DNA from: Myxococcales bacterium UBA1203
GTDB lineage: Bacteria > Myxococcota > Myxococcia > Myxococcales > UBA5297
Length of the DNA: 64,000 nt
Direction: 5' to 3'
Assembly (NCBI GenBank): GCA_002309695.1
Contig: DBXV01000017.1
Coordinates: 1 to 64,000, forward strand
The translations under genes were made by a program, and so were the position numbers. How positions within the stretch are numbered: the first letter of the stretch is position 1; the number at the start of each line of letters is the position of its first letter. The notes beneath the pieces are model-generated. The model had not been told where the DNA came from. It saw only the letters and a list, made by a program, of their open reading frames with translations, and made no database searches. Below, piece after piece: positions 56,253 through 64,000 of this stretch.

Positions 56253-57955
56253 GGCAGGTTGTCTCCTGAGGACGCCGCGGAATCTGAGGCCGGTGCTGCA
56301 TTTCCGGCCTGTTCACCCTGGCCATTGGGGGCTTCTTCCGGCGCCTGTGACTCAGCGGATGCGCCGGCTTCGGGCGAACCTGTGTCCGCATTGGGCTCGG
56401 CCTGTGCCGCATCGGCCGCTTCGTGGCTTTGGCCCGCAGATTCTTCCGCTGCTTTGGCTTTTTGAGCCTCTTCTTCGGCGCGCCGGGCCTCGGCCTCAGC
56501 TTCGGCCTTCTGGCGTTCCTTCAATTCTTTCTGCCGCTTGCGCTCTTCGCGTTCGAGGCGGCGCTTTTCCTTGGCCAGGGCCTTGTCGGCGTCCTTGAGA
56601 TAGACGGCGATGTTCTCGTCGTGGCGCAGTTTTTCCGAGGCGGCGAGGTGCTCTTTGGCTTCGTTCAGCTGCTCCGTCAGGTCGATGCCCGTGTCGCGCG
56701 CGTCGAGGAAGAGAAGGCCAAGGTTGAACTCGATGTCCGCGGCCATCTCCGGCGATTCCTTCATGGCCTGGAGATACAGCTCGCGGGCTTTCATAAAGTC
56801 CCCCATGCCCCGATAGGCGCTCGCCAGATTGATCCGGGCCTCTGAAAAGTCGGGCGCGTATTGAAGGGCCAGCTCCAGGTGCTCGACAGCTTCCGCGAAG
56901 TTCTGCGCTGACAGGAGGGATGCCCCGAAGTTGTTGTGGGCTTCCGGATAGTCCCGGCGTCCCTCTGCCGCCTTTTTGAAGAAGCCGCGCGCCTCCTGAT
57001 TTTTGCCCTGCGCCATCAGCAGAAGTCCCTGCTGATTGGCGAGAACGGGGTCCTCCGGCGCGATGGCCAGCGCATTTCCCAGGACGAGCTGCGCCAGTTC
57101 GAACCGCTTCTGCGAGGCATAGACGCCCGCCAGAATGACCATCGCCCCTGTGTCCATCTCGTCCAGCTTCAGCGCGGCCCGGGCTGCGGTGATGGAGTCT
57201 TTGGGACGGTCCACCGCGGCAAAGATGAAGGCGAGGGCATCGTTCAGAGCGGCGGTTGGCTCTGTGCCGGCCAGACGCTTTTCAAAGAAGCGGATGCCCT
57301 CGTCCGCGCGGCGCTGACGGATGAACAGCCGCGCGAGGTTCATGGCGGCGCTTCGGTGGTCAGCATTCAGCCCAAGACAGTCCGCGTAATGCTTTTCAGC
57401 CGCGGTCAGGTCGCCGGAGCGCTCGCGCAGAAGTCCGAGATTGTAGTGAATGGCCGCGGTCCTGGGATCGTCCGTGGCGAGCGGCGCGAGCTTGTCCAAT
57501 GCCTCCCGCACGCCTTCGCCCGATGGCGCGGCAGCCAGAGTCATGGCCTCATCAAAAGCGGAAACAACTTCGGGCGGCAGAGGCTTCGGACCATTGTCCT
57601 CAGGCGTCTCGGCCGGCTGCTCCGTCTCGGAGGCTGCGGGCGCCTGTTCGCCGGAAGTCTCCTGTGCGGGAGTTTCCGAAGCGTCCGGGGCGGCCGCTGC
57701 CGTCTGCTGGGAATTCTCCTCCTCAGAGGCATTTTTGGGAGGCTGGCTGTCACCGTCAGCAGATGCGTCCGCCTGCGGCGTTTTTTCCCCGCCGTTCTCC
57801 GCGTCCGCCTTTGGCGCGTTCTCGGCCGCACTGCCGCTGTGCGCGATGTCCGCCATGGCTTCATCGGGCTTGGCCGGCGCTGTCGTACAGGCGGCGGACA
57901 GAAGGCTCATGGTCAGTGCTGCCGCCAGGCTGAGCGGGAGGAAATGCCGATTCAT
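56249..57955 (-). CDS. TPR lipoprotein (GltE/AglT-like)
   Basis: 568 residues. Lipobox LLSAAC (Cys23). A disordered E/A/P/Q-rich stretch (about 30-125) precedes at least eight TPR units (about 135-430: AIHYNLGLLRERSGD, HNNFGASLLSAQN and DFSEARINLASAYRG). A K/E/R coiled coil (about 455-500) and an acidic tail end it. It is predicted to be an outer-membrane lipoprotein facing the periplasm. Its start codon overlaps the previous stop as TGATG. Order and features match GltE (AglT) of the gliding complex. Confidence 0.75.
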   Translation of the reverse strand: MNRHFLPLSLAAALTMSLLSAACTTAPAKPDEAMADIAHSGSAAENAPKADAENGGEKTPQADASADGDSQPPKNASEEENSQQTAAAAPDASETPAQETSGEQAPAASETEQPAETPEDNGPKPLPPEVVSAFDEAMTLAAAPSGEGVREALDKLAPLATDDPRTAAIHYNLGLLRERSGDLTAAEKHYADCLGLNADHRSAAMNLARLFIRQRRADEGIRFFEKRLAGTEPTAALNDALAFIFAAVDRPKDSITAARAALKLDEMDTGAMVILAGVYASQKRFELAQLVLGNALAIAPEDPVLANQQGLLLMAQGKNQEARGFFKKAAEGRRDYPEAHNNFGASLLSAQNFAEAVEHLELALQYAPDFSEARINLASAYRGMGDFMKARELYLQAMKESPEMAADIEFNLGLLFLDARDTGIDLTEQLNEAKEHLAASEKLRHDENIAVYLKDADKALAKEKRRLEREERKRQKELKERQKAEAEAEARRAEEEAQKAKAAEESAGQSHEAADAAQAEPNADTGSPEAGASAESQAPEEAPNGQGEQAGNAAPASDSAASSGDNLP

Positions 57956-60900
57956 CAGAAGTCCTCCTCAATCCGGAATCCGCCCTGGGCTGGCTTATCG
58001 CTCGCTGGCCTGGCCGCGTCGGCGCTGTTTTCGACAGCCGGGGAGGCGCTTTGCGGCTCGTCGGATGCCGGAGCAGCGGCTGGCTGCTCAGAAGAACCTG
58101 CGGCGCCCTTGCTGTCGCCGCTGTTTTCGTCTTCTGCCGCCGAAGTCTGAGGCGCCGCTTCATTCACGCCGGCGCCAGACTCGGACGATGACGCATTCGC
58201 CGCGCTCTCTTCAGCAGATGTCTTTTCGGGCGCCGTCTGGGCATCTGTCTGAACTTCGGATTCACCTGTTTTTTCGGGTGTTTCGGGCGTCAGTGTCAGA
58301 GGGGCAGGCGGCGGCTCGGGGGGCCTGATGGCGATGTCTTTGCCGTCCAGCGACTGGAGGGCTGCCGGGTAGATGGCCGTTCCCTGAATGACGGCGCGCG
58401 TCTTCTTGAGGACGCTGTACGTGGTGCGCAGGCGCGCCAATGATTCCTGAGAGCGGTCGCACCAGACCACGTCCACGAGGCCGAACCGGAGGCACTGCGC
58501 GACGGTCTGCTCGTAGATGCCGGCAGCGATTTCTTCCTGCGCGGTCACTTTTTCCACGAGGCTGGACTTGTATTCCTCGCAGCCCATCTCGCCGTAGGCG
58601 CGCTTGATGTCCGCGGGACACTGCGACTCGACGATGCTGTTGGCGAAGCGCTCGTAAACGTATCCGCGCCTGTAGAACGCGGCGATGATCCACTCGGCGC
58701 TCTTGAAGCTGGTGACGTCGATGTAGCCCTGCTGGACGGACTTGATGGCGCCGAGCTTCGTCATGAAGGCCTTTTCCAGCGCCTTCGAGTTGCCGCCGAG
58801 AACGATGGCATCCCACTTCTTGAACTCAGTCTCGGCCATGTTGAAGCGCGCCTCGCCGGCCGCGTTGGTGGCCGCCGCCGATCCGGCATCCAGACCGCGG
58901 CGGACATATTCCTTCGTGGCCGACTCATAGGACTGGAGCGCCCGCTTCTCGTTGCCCAGCTTGCGCCAGCAGTCGCCGATGCTCTTGTGCGCCTGGACAA
59001 TCAGCGCGTCCTGCTTCTTGTCGCGCCCATAGCGGGCGATGAAGTCCTCCAGCTCCTGGTTCTGCCTGCGGCAGTTCCCCATCTTCTGGTAGATGACGGC
59101 GGCCTTGTAGAGGTTGCTCGCCGCGAGGGGACTCTGGGGGAACAGCTGCGCGAAGCGGACAAACTGCTTGGCCGACTCGTCGTAGCGCTGGAGTGCCTCC
59201 AGCAGGAGCGCCATGTTGTGAAGCGCCGCTTCGCGTTTGTTGGAGTTGGGGTACTTATCGACCAGCAGCCGGTAGTGACCCACGGCTTTGTCAAAGTCGT
59301 AGCTGTTCTCCGCGTTGTAGGCGACGCGGAAGAGGGACTGATCCGCGATGTCCGAGTCCGGGTAGTCCCGATAGATGCGCTCGTAGAGACGCAGGGCGGA
59401 TTCAAAGCGGTGGGCCTTTTCGCGGCAGAGAGCCGCGTTGTTCAGCGCCTTATCCGCGAACCGATAGTGCTCGTTGCGCGCGACCAGCTTTTCGTAGAGC
59501 TCGCCCGCTTCGTCCCACTCCTCGGCCTTCATCAGCTGCTCCGCCCGCTTGAACATGGCGTTGTCGCCGAAGTCGCGCAGCGTTTTCCCCGCCTCGGTAT
59601 CCGGCGGGACGCGCACGCGGCCCTGGGCATCGGGAGTGGTGAGGGAATCGGTGAAGGCTGTGACGGCGACCCAGTCCTCAGTGATGAGGAAGGTCTCCAG
59701 GGTCATGTTGGAAGCGTAGGTCGCGAAATCACTGTCGGGCCACAGGGCGACGAGATCCGCGAACCGGCGCCGGGCCTCATCGAAGTCCTCATAGGCGTAG
59801 AAAATTTCCGCGGCTTTGTAGGCCAGCTGCGCCGCCCGCTCGTGCTTTGGAACGAGCTCCAGGAAGCGGTCGATGGAGGCAACGAACTCCTGATGCAGCG
59901 GATGAAGCGCCTTCTTTTCCACCTGCCTGCCAGCCGGCCACTCCCGCGAGGTGAGGATTTTCAGTTCGGGAACGCTGTCAGGACCGCCCTTTTTGAGCTC
60001 CAGCACCCGCTGTCTCGACAGGACGACGCCGAAGGCTGCCTCAGCCAGGAACCGCTTTTCGCCGGAGAAATCTCTGACCTTTTCATAGGTGCGGACGGCC
60101 TGCTCGAAGTCCAGGCTCTGATACTGGCAGTCGCCCAGATAGAACGTCAGCTCGTAGGCGTCTTTGCTGTGGGGAAAGCGCGCCAGGTAGCTGGCGTAGG
60201 TTCTGGCGGCCACTTCGTAGGCCTTCCGCGCGCGCTCAACATTGCCGGCACTGGCGTAATTCGACGCCTGCCTGTGGTGGTGAATCGCCGATGAATAGAG
60301 GCCCTTTTCGGTCAGCTCCTCGGCGGCCTTGAGCACCTTGGAATCGCCCCGATTGGCTTCATACCAGGCGCTTCCGGGGGCGTAGGCGACGACGATTTTC
60401 TCCCGCTCGGCATAGGCCAGGTCGAACTCCCTCAGGCCCGTCTCGTAGCCCTTGACGATGCGGTTGTGGATGAGGGGCGCGTCCGGCGCCAGGGGCGCCT
60501 TCTCCAGATTCTTCCTGTAGGCCGCGATGGATTCGTTCCACTTCGTCTGGTCGCCGTAGACGTCGCCCAGCCGCCGCCACAGCTCGGGTTCCCAGGGACG
60601 GTCCCCGATTTTCCGGAACAGCTCCTCTGCTTTGGCGATGGACCCCCAGCTCTCTTCCGAGAGGGAGATGGCCATGTATTGGAGCGCCTCATTCTTCAGG
60701 TCGCCGCCGTCCGCCGCGTCATCCCCGTCCCCCCGGTTTTTGTCCGCGATGGCCTGATAGTGGTCGAGGAGCTTGATGAACGTCTCGACGGAGTGCTCGA
60801 AGTCATCGAGGCGGTAATAGACCCAGCCCAGCTTGTAGAGCGCTTTGTCGAAGAGGGGATGGTCCCTGAACTCGATGGCCTTTGAGTAGGCCTGTGCCGC

Positions 60901-61809
60901 TTTCTGGAGCGCGTTGGGCTCGTTGACGGCGTCAAAGTAATACTCGCCGATGCGAATCCACGCCTCCGGGACAAAGCGGGATTTTGGGTAGCGGGCGATG
61001 AGCCGGTTGAACGCGTCCCGGCTCTCGGGAAATTCGCCCTGCTGCTCCAAGCAGTAGCCCAAAAGATAGTAGCTGGCGTCGTTGTGGGCATACCTGGGGA
61101 AGCCGTTAATCAGCCGCTGATAGATGGCGATGGACTTCTGATAGCTCTGCTTCGGCTCCGGCGGCATGGCCTGGGAGCCGCTCTGCGCGGCTATCGCCGC
61201 CTGCTCCTGATATGCGTCCAGAGCGGCGTAATAATCGTCCTTCGTCTTCTCGTAGTAGAGCTCCGCCAGTCGAAACAGGGCGTCCGGCGTAAAGCGCGGG
61301 TCATCGGGGTAGCGTTTGACGAAGGCCTCGAACGCCTCAATGGCAGTCAGCCGCTCGCGCCGCTCGATGACCGCCGCTTCATTGAACGCCCGCTCATATG
61401 AGTTGATGGTGTTCCTGCGGCGCTCCTCGTATTTCCTGCGGATGAGGGCATCGATGTCCCGGTTGAAGTCGTCGGCCTCGGCGCGGAACGCCTCAGCGTC
61501 GTCCGAGATTTCAGTCAGCTCGGCATCGAGCGCGGGCTCGGCGAATCCCTCCAGATAGCGCCGGTCCGCCCGGTCCTGAGGAACCATGGGCGCGCTGTCC
61601 AGATCCTCGATGGCACTCACCTGCGCGCCGCCGGCATCCTTCGCCTTTTCCTCCTGGGCTTGTCCTTCCTTCGCCCTGTCTCCCTCATTCTGCGCGGCCG
61701 CCGCTGATGCGCCGGACTCAGCATCCGCGGCCGGCTGCTGCGCATGGGCAGGCATGGCCAGCGCGGCCAGAAGGGCGGACATGAAGACTGTGGCGGAGAA
61801 TCGGTTCAT
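57955..61809 (-). CDS. Large TPR periplasmic protein (GltD/AgmU-like)
   Basis: 1284 residues. Signal peptide (about 1-24, ending PAHAQQ). Many TPR units cover about 150-1000, with typical TPR consensus such as LYYEKTKDDYYAALDAY, YYLLGYCLEQQG and DSDIADQSLFRVAYNAE. A C-terminal helical region (about 1000-1165) is followed by a disordered S/E/A/P-rich tail. Its size, TPR content and position just before the TPR lipoprotein match AgmU/GltD, a periplasmic scaffold of the Myxococcus gliding motor. No AglRQS-like motor genes are visible in the window. Confidence 0.75.
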   Translation of the reverse strand: MNRFSATVFMSALLAALAMPAHAQQPAADAESGASAAAAQNEGDRAKEGQAQEEKAKDAGGAQVSAIEDLDSAPMVPQDRADRRYLEGFAEPALDAELTEISDDAEAFRAEADDFNRDIDALIRRKYEERRRNTINSYERAFNEAAVIERRERLTAIEAFEAFVKRYPDDPRFTPDALFRLAELYYEKTKDDYYAALDAYQEQAAIAAQSGSQAMPPEPKQSYQKSIAIYQRLINGFPRYAHNDASYYLLGYCLEQQGEFPESRDAFNRLIARYPKSRFVPEAWIRIGEYYFDAVNEPNALQKAAQAYSKAIEFRDHPLFDKALYKLGWVYYRLDDFEHSVETFIKLLDHYQAIADKNRGDGDDAADGGDLKNEALQYMAISLSEESWGSIAKAEELFRKIGDRPWEPELWRRLGDVYGDQTKWNESIAAYRKNLEKAPLAPDAPLIHNRIVKGYETGLREFDLAYAEREKIVVAYAPGSAWYEANRGDSKVLKAAEELTEKGLYSSAIHHHRQASNYASAGNVERARKAYEVAARTYASYLARFPHSKDAYELTFYLGDCQYQSLDFEQAVRTYEKVRDFSGEKRFLAEAAFGVVLSRQRVLELKKGGPDSVPELKILTSREWPAGRQVEKKALHPLHQEFVASIDRFLELVPKHERAAQLAYKAAEIFYAYEDFDEARRRFADLVALWPDSDFATYASNMTLETFLITEDWVAVTAFTDSLTTPDAQGRVRVPPDTEAGKTLRDFGDNAMFKRAEQLMKAEEWDEAGELYEKLVARNEHYRFADKALNNAALCREKAHRFESALRLYERIYRDYPDSDIADQSLFRVAYNAENSYDFDKAVGHYRLLVDKYPNSNKREAALHNMALLLEALQRYDESAKQFVRFAQLFPQSPLAASNLYKAAVIYQKMGNCRRQNQELEDFIARYGRDKKQDALIVQAHKSIGDCWRKLGNEKRALQSYESATKEYVRRGLDAGSAAATNAAGEARFNMAETEFKKWDAIVLGGNSKALEKAFMTKLGAIKSVQQGYIDVTSFKSAEWIIAAFYRRGYVYERFANSIVESQCPADIKRAYGEMGCEEYKSSLVEKVTAQEEIAAGIYEQTVAQCLRFGLVDVVWCDRSQESLARLRTTYSVLKKTRAVIQGTAIYPAALQSLDGKDIAIRPPEPPPAPLTLTPETPEKTGESEVQTDAQTAPEKTSAEESAANASSSESGAGVNEAAPQTSAAEDENSGDSKGAAGSSEQPAAAPASDEPQSASPAVENSADAARPASDKPAQGGFRIEEDF

Positions 61810-61860
61810 CTGTTCGTTTCGTTTCGGCGCAGGCCGGCCGAAGAGTGCAGGGGAAAGCTC

Positions 61861-64000
61861 CTAATTGGCCGGTTTGAGCGATTCGCTGAAATCCTGCTTC
61901 AGATCCCGGAGCTCGCCTTCCTTCTGGGACGACAGCTTCTGAATTTTCTCGGTCTGCATCTGCTTTCGCGTCCAGGCGATGTCGATGAGGCCGACCTCCG
62001 CCTTGATCATGGCGTCGTAGAAGCGCCTCAGAACCTTTCGGAAGCTCTGGAAGGCGATGCTGCCGATGAGTCCCCGGGTCTGGGAGGCGTTGGAGCGGCT
62101 CCTCCCCTGGTATTTGTCCAGCTGGGCCACCTCGCGCAGGATTTGCTGCTTCGCCTCGTCGGCCTCCCGGTCGATGCGCTCCCGAAGCAGCGTCCTGGCG
62201 CGCAGCGTCCTTGTGCGGAGGTCATCCAGGCGCCGCTTGAGAGCGTCAACTTCGGCCAGAGGGAGTCCAGACGTGTCGGCATGGCGCCTCAGCGCCTCCA
62301 GCGCCTGCCGTTCCTCTTTGAGCGCGGCCGCGTAGCGTGTCCTGAGCGCGCTGTCGTCCGGGCGCAGCATGTCGAGCTTCACGCGCTGCTCTGCGATTTC
62401 GCGCTTTTTGCGCGCGATGGTTTCCCGCATCCCCTCAGCGACAGCCCTCTCGGAGATGAGCTGCCGGGTAAAATCCTTCCGGTCCGCCTCGCTCAGCTCT
62501 TTGGTGTCGCGCAGGAGCTTTTCGATGGCGGCCTGAATCGCGAACAGGCTTTCGGCTTCGAGGGCGACGCGGTGGGCGGACTGTTCCAGCGCGCGGACTC
62601 GGCCCGAGAGCGACTGACGCCAGCGGGCATGTTCGGCCTGTGTTTTCGGTGAGCTTTTCAGCTCCTCCTCAATCGCCTGGCGCTTTTGTCGGAGGGCTTC
62701 GACCTTGGACAATGCCGCCTGGGCTCCTGGGCCGGAAGCGCGAGGGGCGAGCATGCCCGTTTCCAGCGCAATCAGGTCCCGATCCAGCTCGGCCAGGCCT
62801 GAATCCACGTCGTCCGCCAGCGAAAATCCCTTCTGGAAAAAGGGAAAGAGGCTGCTCCGGTCGCCGTCCAGCTGCTCCAGCATCCGCTCCGCCGTCTCCA
62901 GAGATTCGGCAATGGCCGCGTGAGTCGTGTCGATGTCCGAGGTGATTCTCACGGCTTCGGCGATTTCACGCTGAGTGGTGGCCCAGGGAATGGCGAACCG
63001 CGGGAGAAAGAGCTCCAGGTCAAAGGTCTTGCTGGAGCTCTGAATGGCGCTCTGAAAGAACTCCACGGGGTCGGAGTGGGCGCCGAGTTTCTGGGCCAGA
63101 CCGTCGTGAGCGGGCCTGAACTTGTCGATGACGCTCTGGTAGGCCGCGCCCGCTTCGTCGAATTTCTCCAGCAGCAGATAGAGGTGCCCCTGGAGAACCA
63201 TGGCGTCGGGCGCCAACAGTGAGTCAGGCGCCGTTGCCACCAGACGTTCGGCGGCCTGCAGGGCCTTCCGGTAATCGTCGTTTCCGCTGCCGTCGGCGCG
63301 CGCCCGCCGGACGTGCGCCCAGGCGATTTCGTACAGGGCTTCCACGAAGGCGTCCGAGCGGTAGTCCACGTTCTGGTAGCGGTCGATGGCTTCGCTGAAA
63401 TGCCCCTCCTCCATGTGGATGCGCCCCAGCGACAGCTGCGCCTGCTCCTGCACCAGTCTGTCGGTCGGCGATTTGGGCGGCTGAGCAATGACCTTGCGGA
63501 AGGATTCGGCGGCGGCTTGAAGGTCGCCGCGCTGCACCGCGAGGACGCCCGTGAAGTAGAGGGCCTGATGGACGAACTCCCGCCCGGAGCGGACGACCGA
63601 ACTGAAATGTTCCCCGGCCAGCCGCTGCCGCTCGTTTTCGGGAAGGTCCTTCCGGCCGAAAATCCACTTGCCGTAGGCGTAGGCCACCTCCGGGGGAAGC
63701 GTGCCGTCGCCGCGCCTGAGCTGACCAGTGAACTTCTCGATGCCGCTGAAATCGCTGAAGCGCGCGGACAGGTCGATGTAGCGCAGGAGGGCCTCGCTGT
63801 AATGGCTGCCGGCAGCTTTGCCCTGACCCTTGGCGAGGTATTCCCTGAAATAGAGCCGGGCGCCGTGAAAGCTCTGCTGCTGGTAGAGCGATTCGGCCAG
63901 CATGTAGAGCGCTTCGGACGACTCGGGCATCCGCAGGAAGCCTTTGTTCCCAATGAGGTCGTAGAAGAGGACGCCTGCCTGCTCGTAGTTCTGAAGGAGG
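61861..64000 (-). CDS. TPR and coiled-coil protein, first visible gene of the Glt-like operon (5' end cut)
   Basis: At least 713 residues are visible. The frame stays open from the internal Met at 63930 through the window edge, with LLQNYEQAGVLFYDL there, so the true start lies outside. TPR units fill the first 270 visible residues (LYMLAESLYQQQSFHGA, ALYFTGVLAVQRGD). The rest is mainly coiled coil. It is 51 nt upstream of the GltD-like gene. I cannot say whether it has a signal peptide. It probably belongs to the same envelope machine. Confidence 0.72.
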   Translation of the reverse strand, partial: LLQNYEQAGVLFYDLIGNKGFLRMPESSEALYMLAESLYQQQSFHGARLYFREYLAKGQGKAAGSHYSEALLRYIDLSARFSDFSGIEKFTGQLRRGDGTLPPEVAYAYGKWIFGRKDLPENERQRLAGEHFSSVVRSGREFVHQALYFTGVLAVQRGDLQAAAESFRKVIAQPPKSPTDRLVQEQAQLSLGRIHMEEGHFSEAIDRYQNVDYRSDAFVEALYEIAWAHVRRARADGSGNDDYRKALQAAERLVATAPDSLLAPDAMVLQGHLYLLLEKFDEAGAAYQSVIDKFRPAHDGLAQKLGAHSDPVEFFQSAIQSSSKTFDLELFLPRFAIPWATTQREIAEAVRITSDIDTTHAAIAESLETAERMLEQLDGDRSSLFPFFQKGFSLADDVDSGLAELDRDLIALETGMLAPRASGPGAQAALSKVEALRQKRQAIEEELKSSPKTQAEHARWRQSLSGRVRALEQSAHRVALEAESLFAIQAAIEKLLRDTKELSEADRKDFTRQLISERAVAEGMRETIARKKREIAEQRVKLDMLRPDDSALRTRYAAALKEERQALEALRRHADTSGLPLAEVDALKRRLDDLRTRTLRARTLLRERIDREADEAKQQILREVAQLDKYQGRSRSNASQTRGLIGSIAFQSFRKVLRRFYDAMIKAEVGLIDIAWTRKQMQTEKIQKLSSQKEGELRDLKQDFSESLKPAN

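Overview
The window looks like a chromosomal segment of a GC-rich member of the Myxococcota / former Deltaproteobacteria, perhaps a Bradymonadales-like, host- or gut-associated lineage. This is inferred from marker architectures, not from an rRNA gene: secreted DUF4215 Cys-rich repeats with a fibro-slime domain, DUF7151-like lipoprotein repeats, a MYXO-CTERM-like C-terminus, FHA-controlled sigma-54 activators, and a run of genes resembling the Myxococcus Glt (gliding) cluster in order D-E-F-G-H. An AAA-ATPase/PD-(D/E)XK gene and REP-like repeats of a type common in gut bacteria point to a host-associated habitat. Base composition is mostly GC-rich, with AT-richer patches at about 7.1-10.2 kb, 29.3-30.7 kb and around 33.5-33.9 kb.

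Layout. 0-3.6 kb (minus): the start of a second secreted caspase-like gene at the window edge, a complete secreted caspase plus SUMF1-fold protein, and an overlapping HAD 5'-nucleotidase. 3.8-6.9 kb (plus): FmdB zinc ribbon, RluA-type pseudouridine synthase, PssA and a lipoprotein. 7.1-10.1 kb (plus, AT-richer): a lipoprotein with the same SUMF1-fold module, and an AAA-ATPase/PD-(D/E)XK protein. 10.2-18.4 kb (minus): BatA-like VWA protein, DUF58 protein, FHA-GGDEF cyclase, Ig-like lipoprotein, outer-membrane barrel, fibronectin-III protein with sorting tail, and a WalJ-like hydrolase. 18.6-20.1 kb (plus): uridine kinase and YggS. 20.1-26.2 kb (minus): cation/proton antiporter, MATE transporter, amidase, PilZ protein and purine nucleoside phosphorylase. 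26.4-29.3 kb (plus): FHA-FHA-sigma54 activator and a zinc-ribbon membrane protein. 29.4-38.4 kb (minus): ankyrin protein, large Cys-rich lipoprotein, a repeat-bearing gap, PlsB, RsmE and YebC. 38.7-44.1 kb (plus): GltX, TsaB, fibro-slime protein and aspartate kinase. Then DnaK (minus) and a large S41 peptidase (plus). 50.0-64.0 kb (minus): the Glt-like operon, running off the right edge.

How the genes fit together. Much of the window concerns the cell envelope (PssA, PlsB, amidase, beta-barrel, secreted and lipoproteins, S41 peptidase) or FHA/PilZ/GGDEF signalling. The most coherent accessory system is the 50-64 kb block: three TPR proteins, a small secreted protein, an inner-membrane FHA/coiled-coil/TonB-like protein and a propeller/Ig-like secreted protein, probably a trans-envelope machine.

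Regulatory reading. Several genes share a promoter pattern of TTGAC-like -35, 16-17 bp, TAG/TAA-type -10 and a GC-rich discriminator. Some start codons sit so close to it that leaderless mRNAs are likely. Several intrinsic terminators lie immediately before the next co-oriented gene, and yebC has one inside its leader. No tRNA, rRNA, CRISPR array, transposase or integrase was found.
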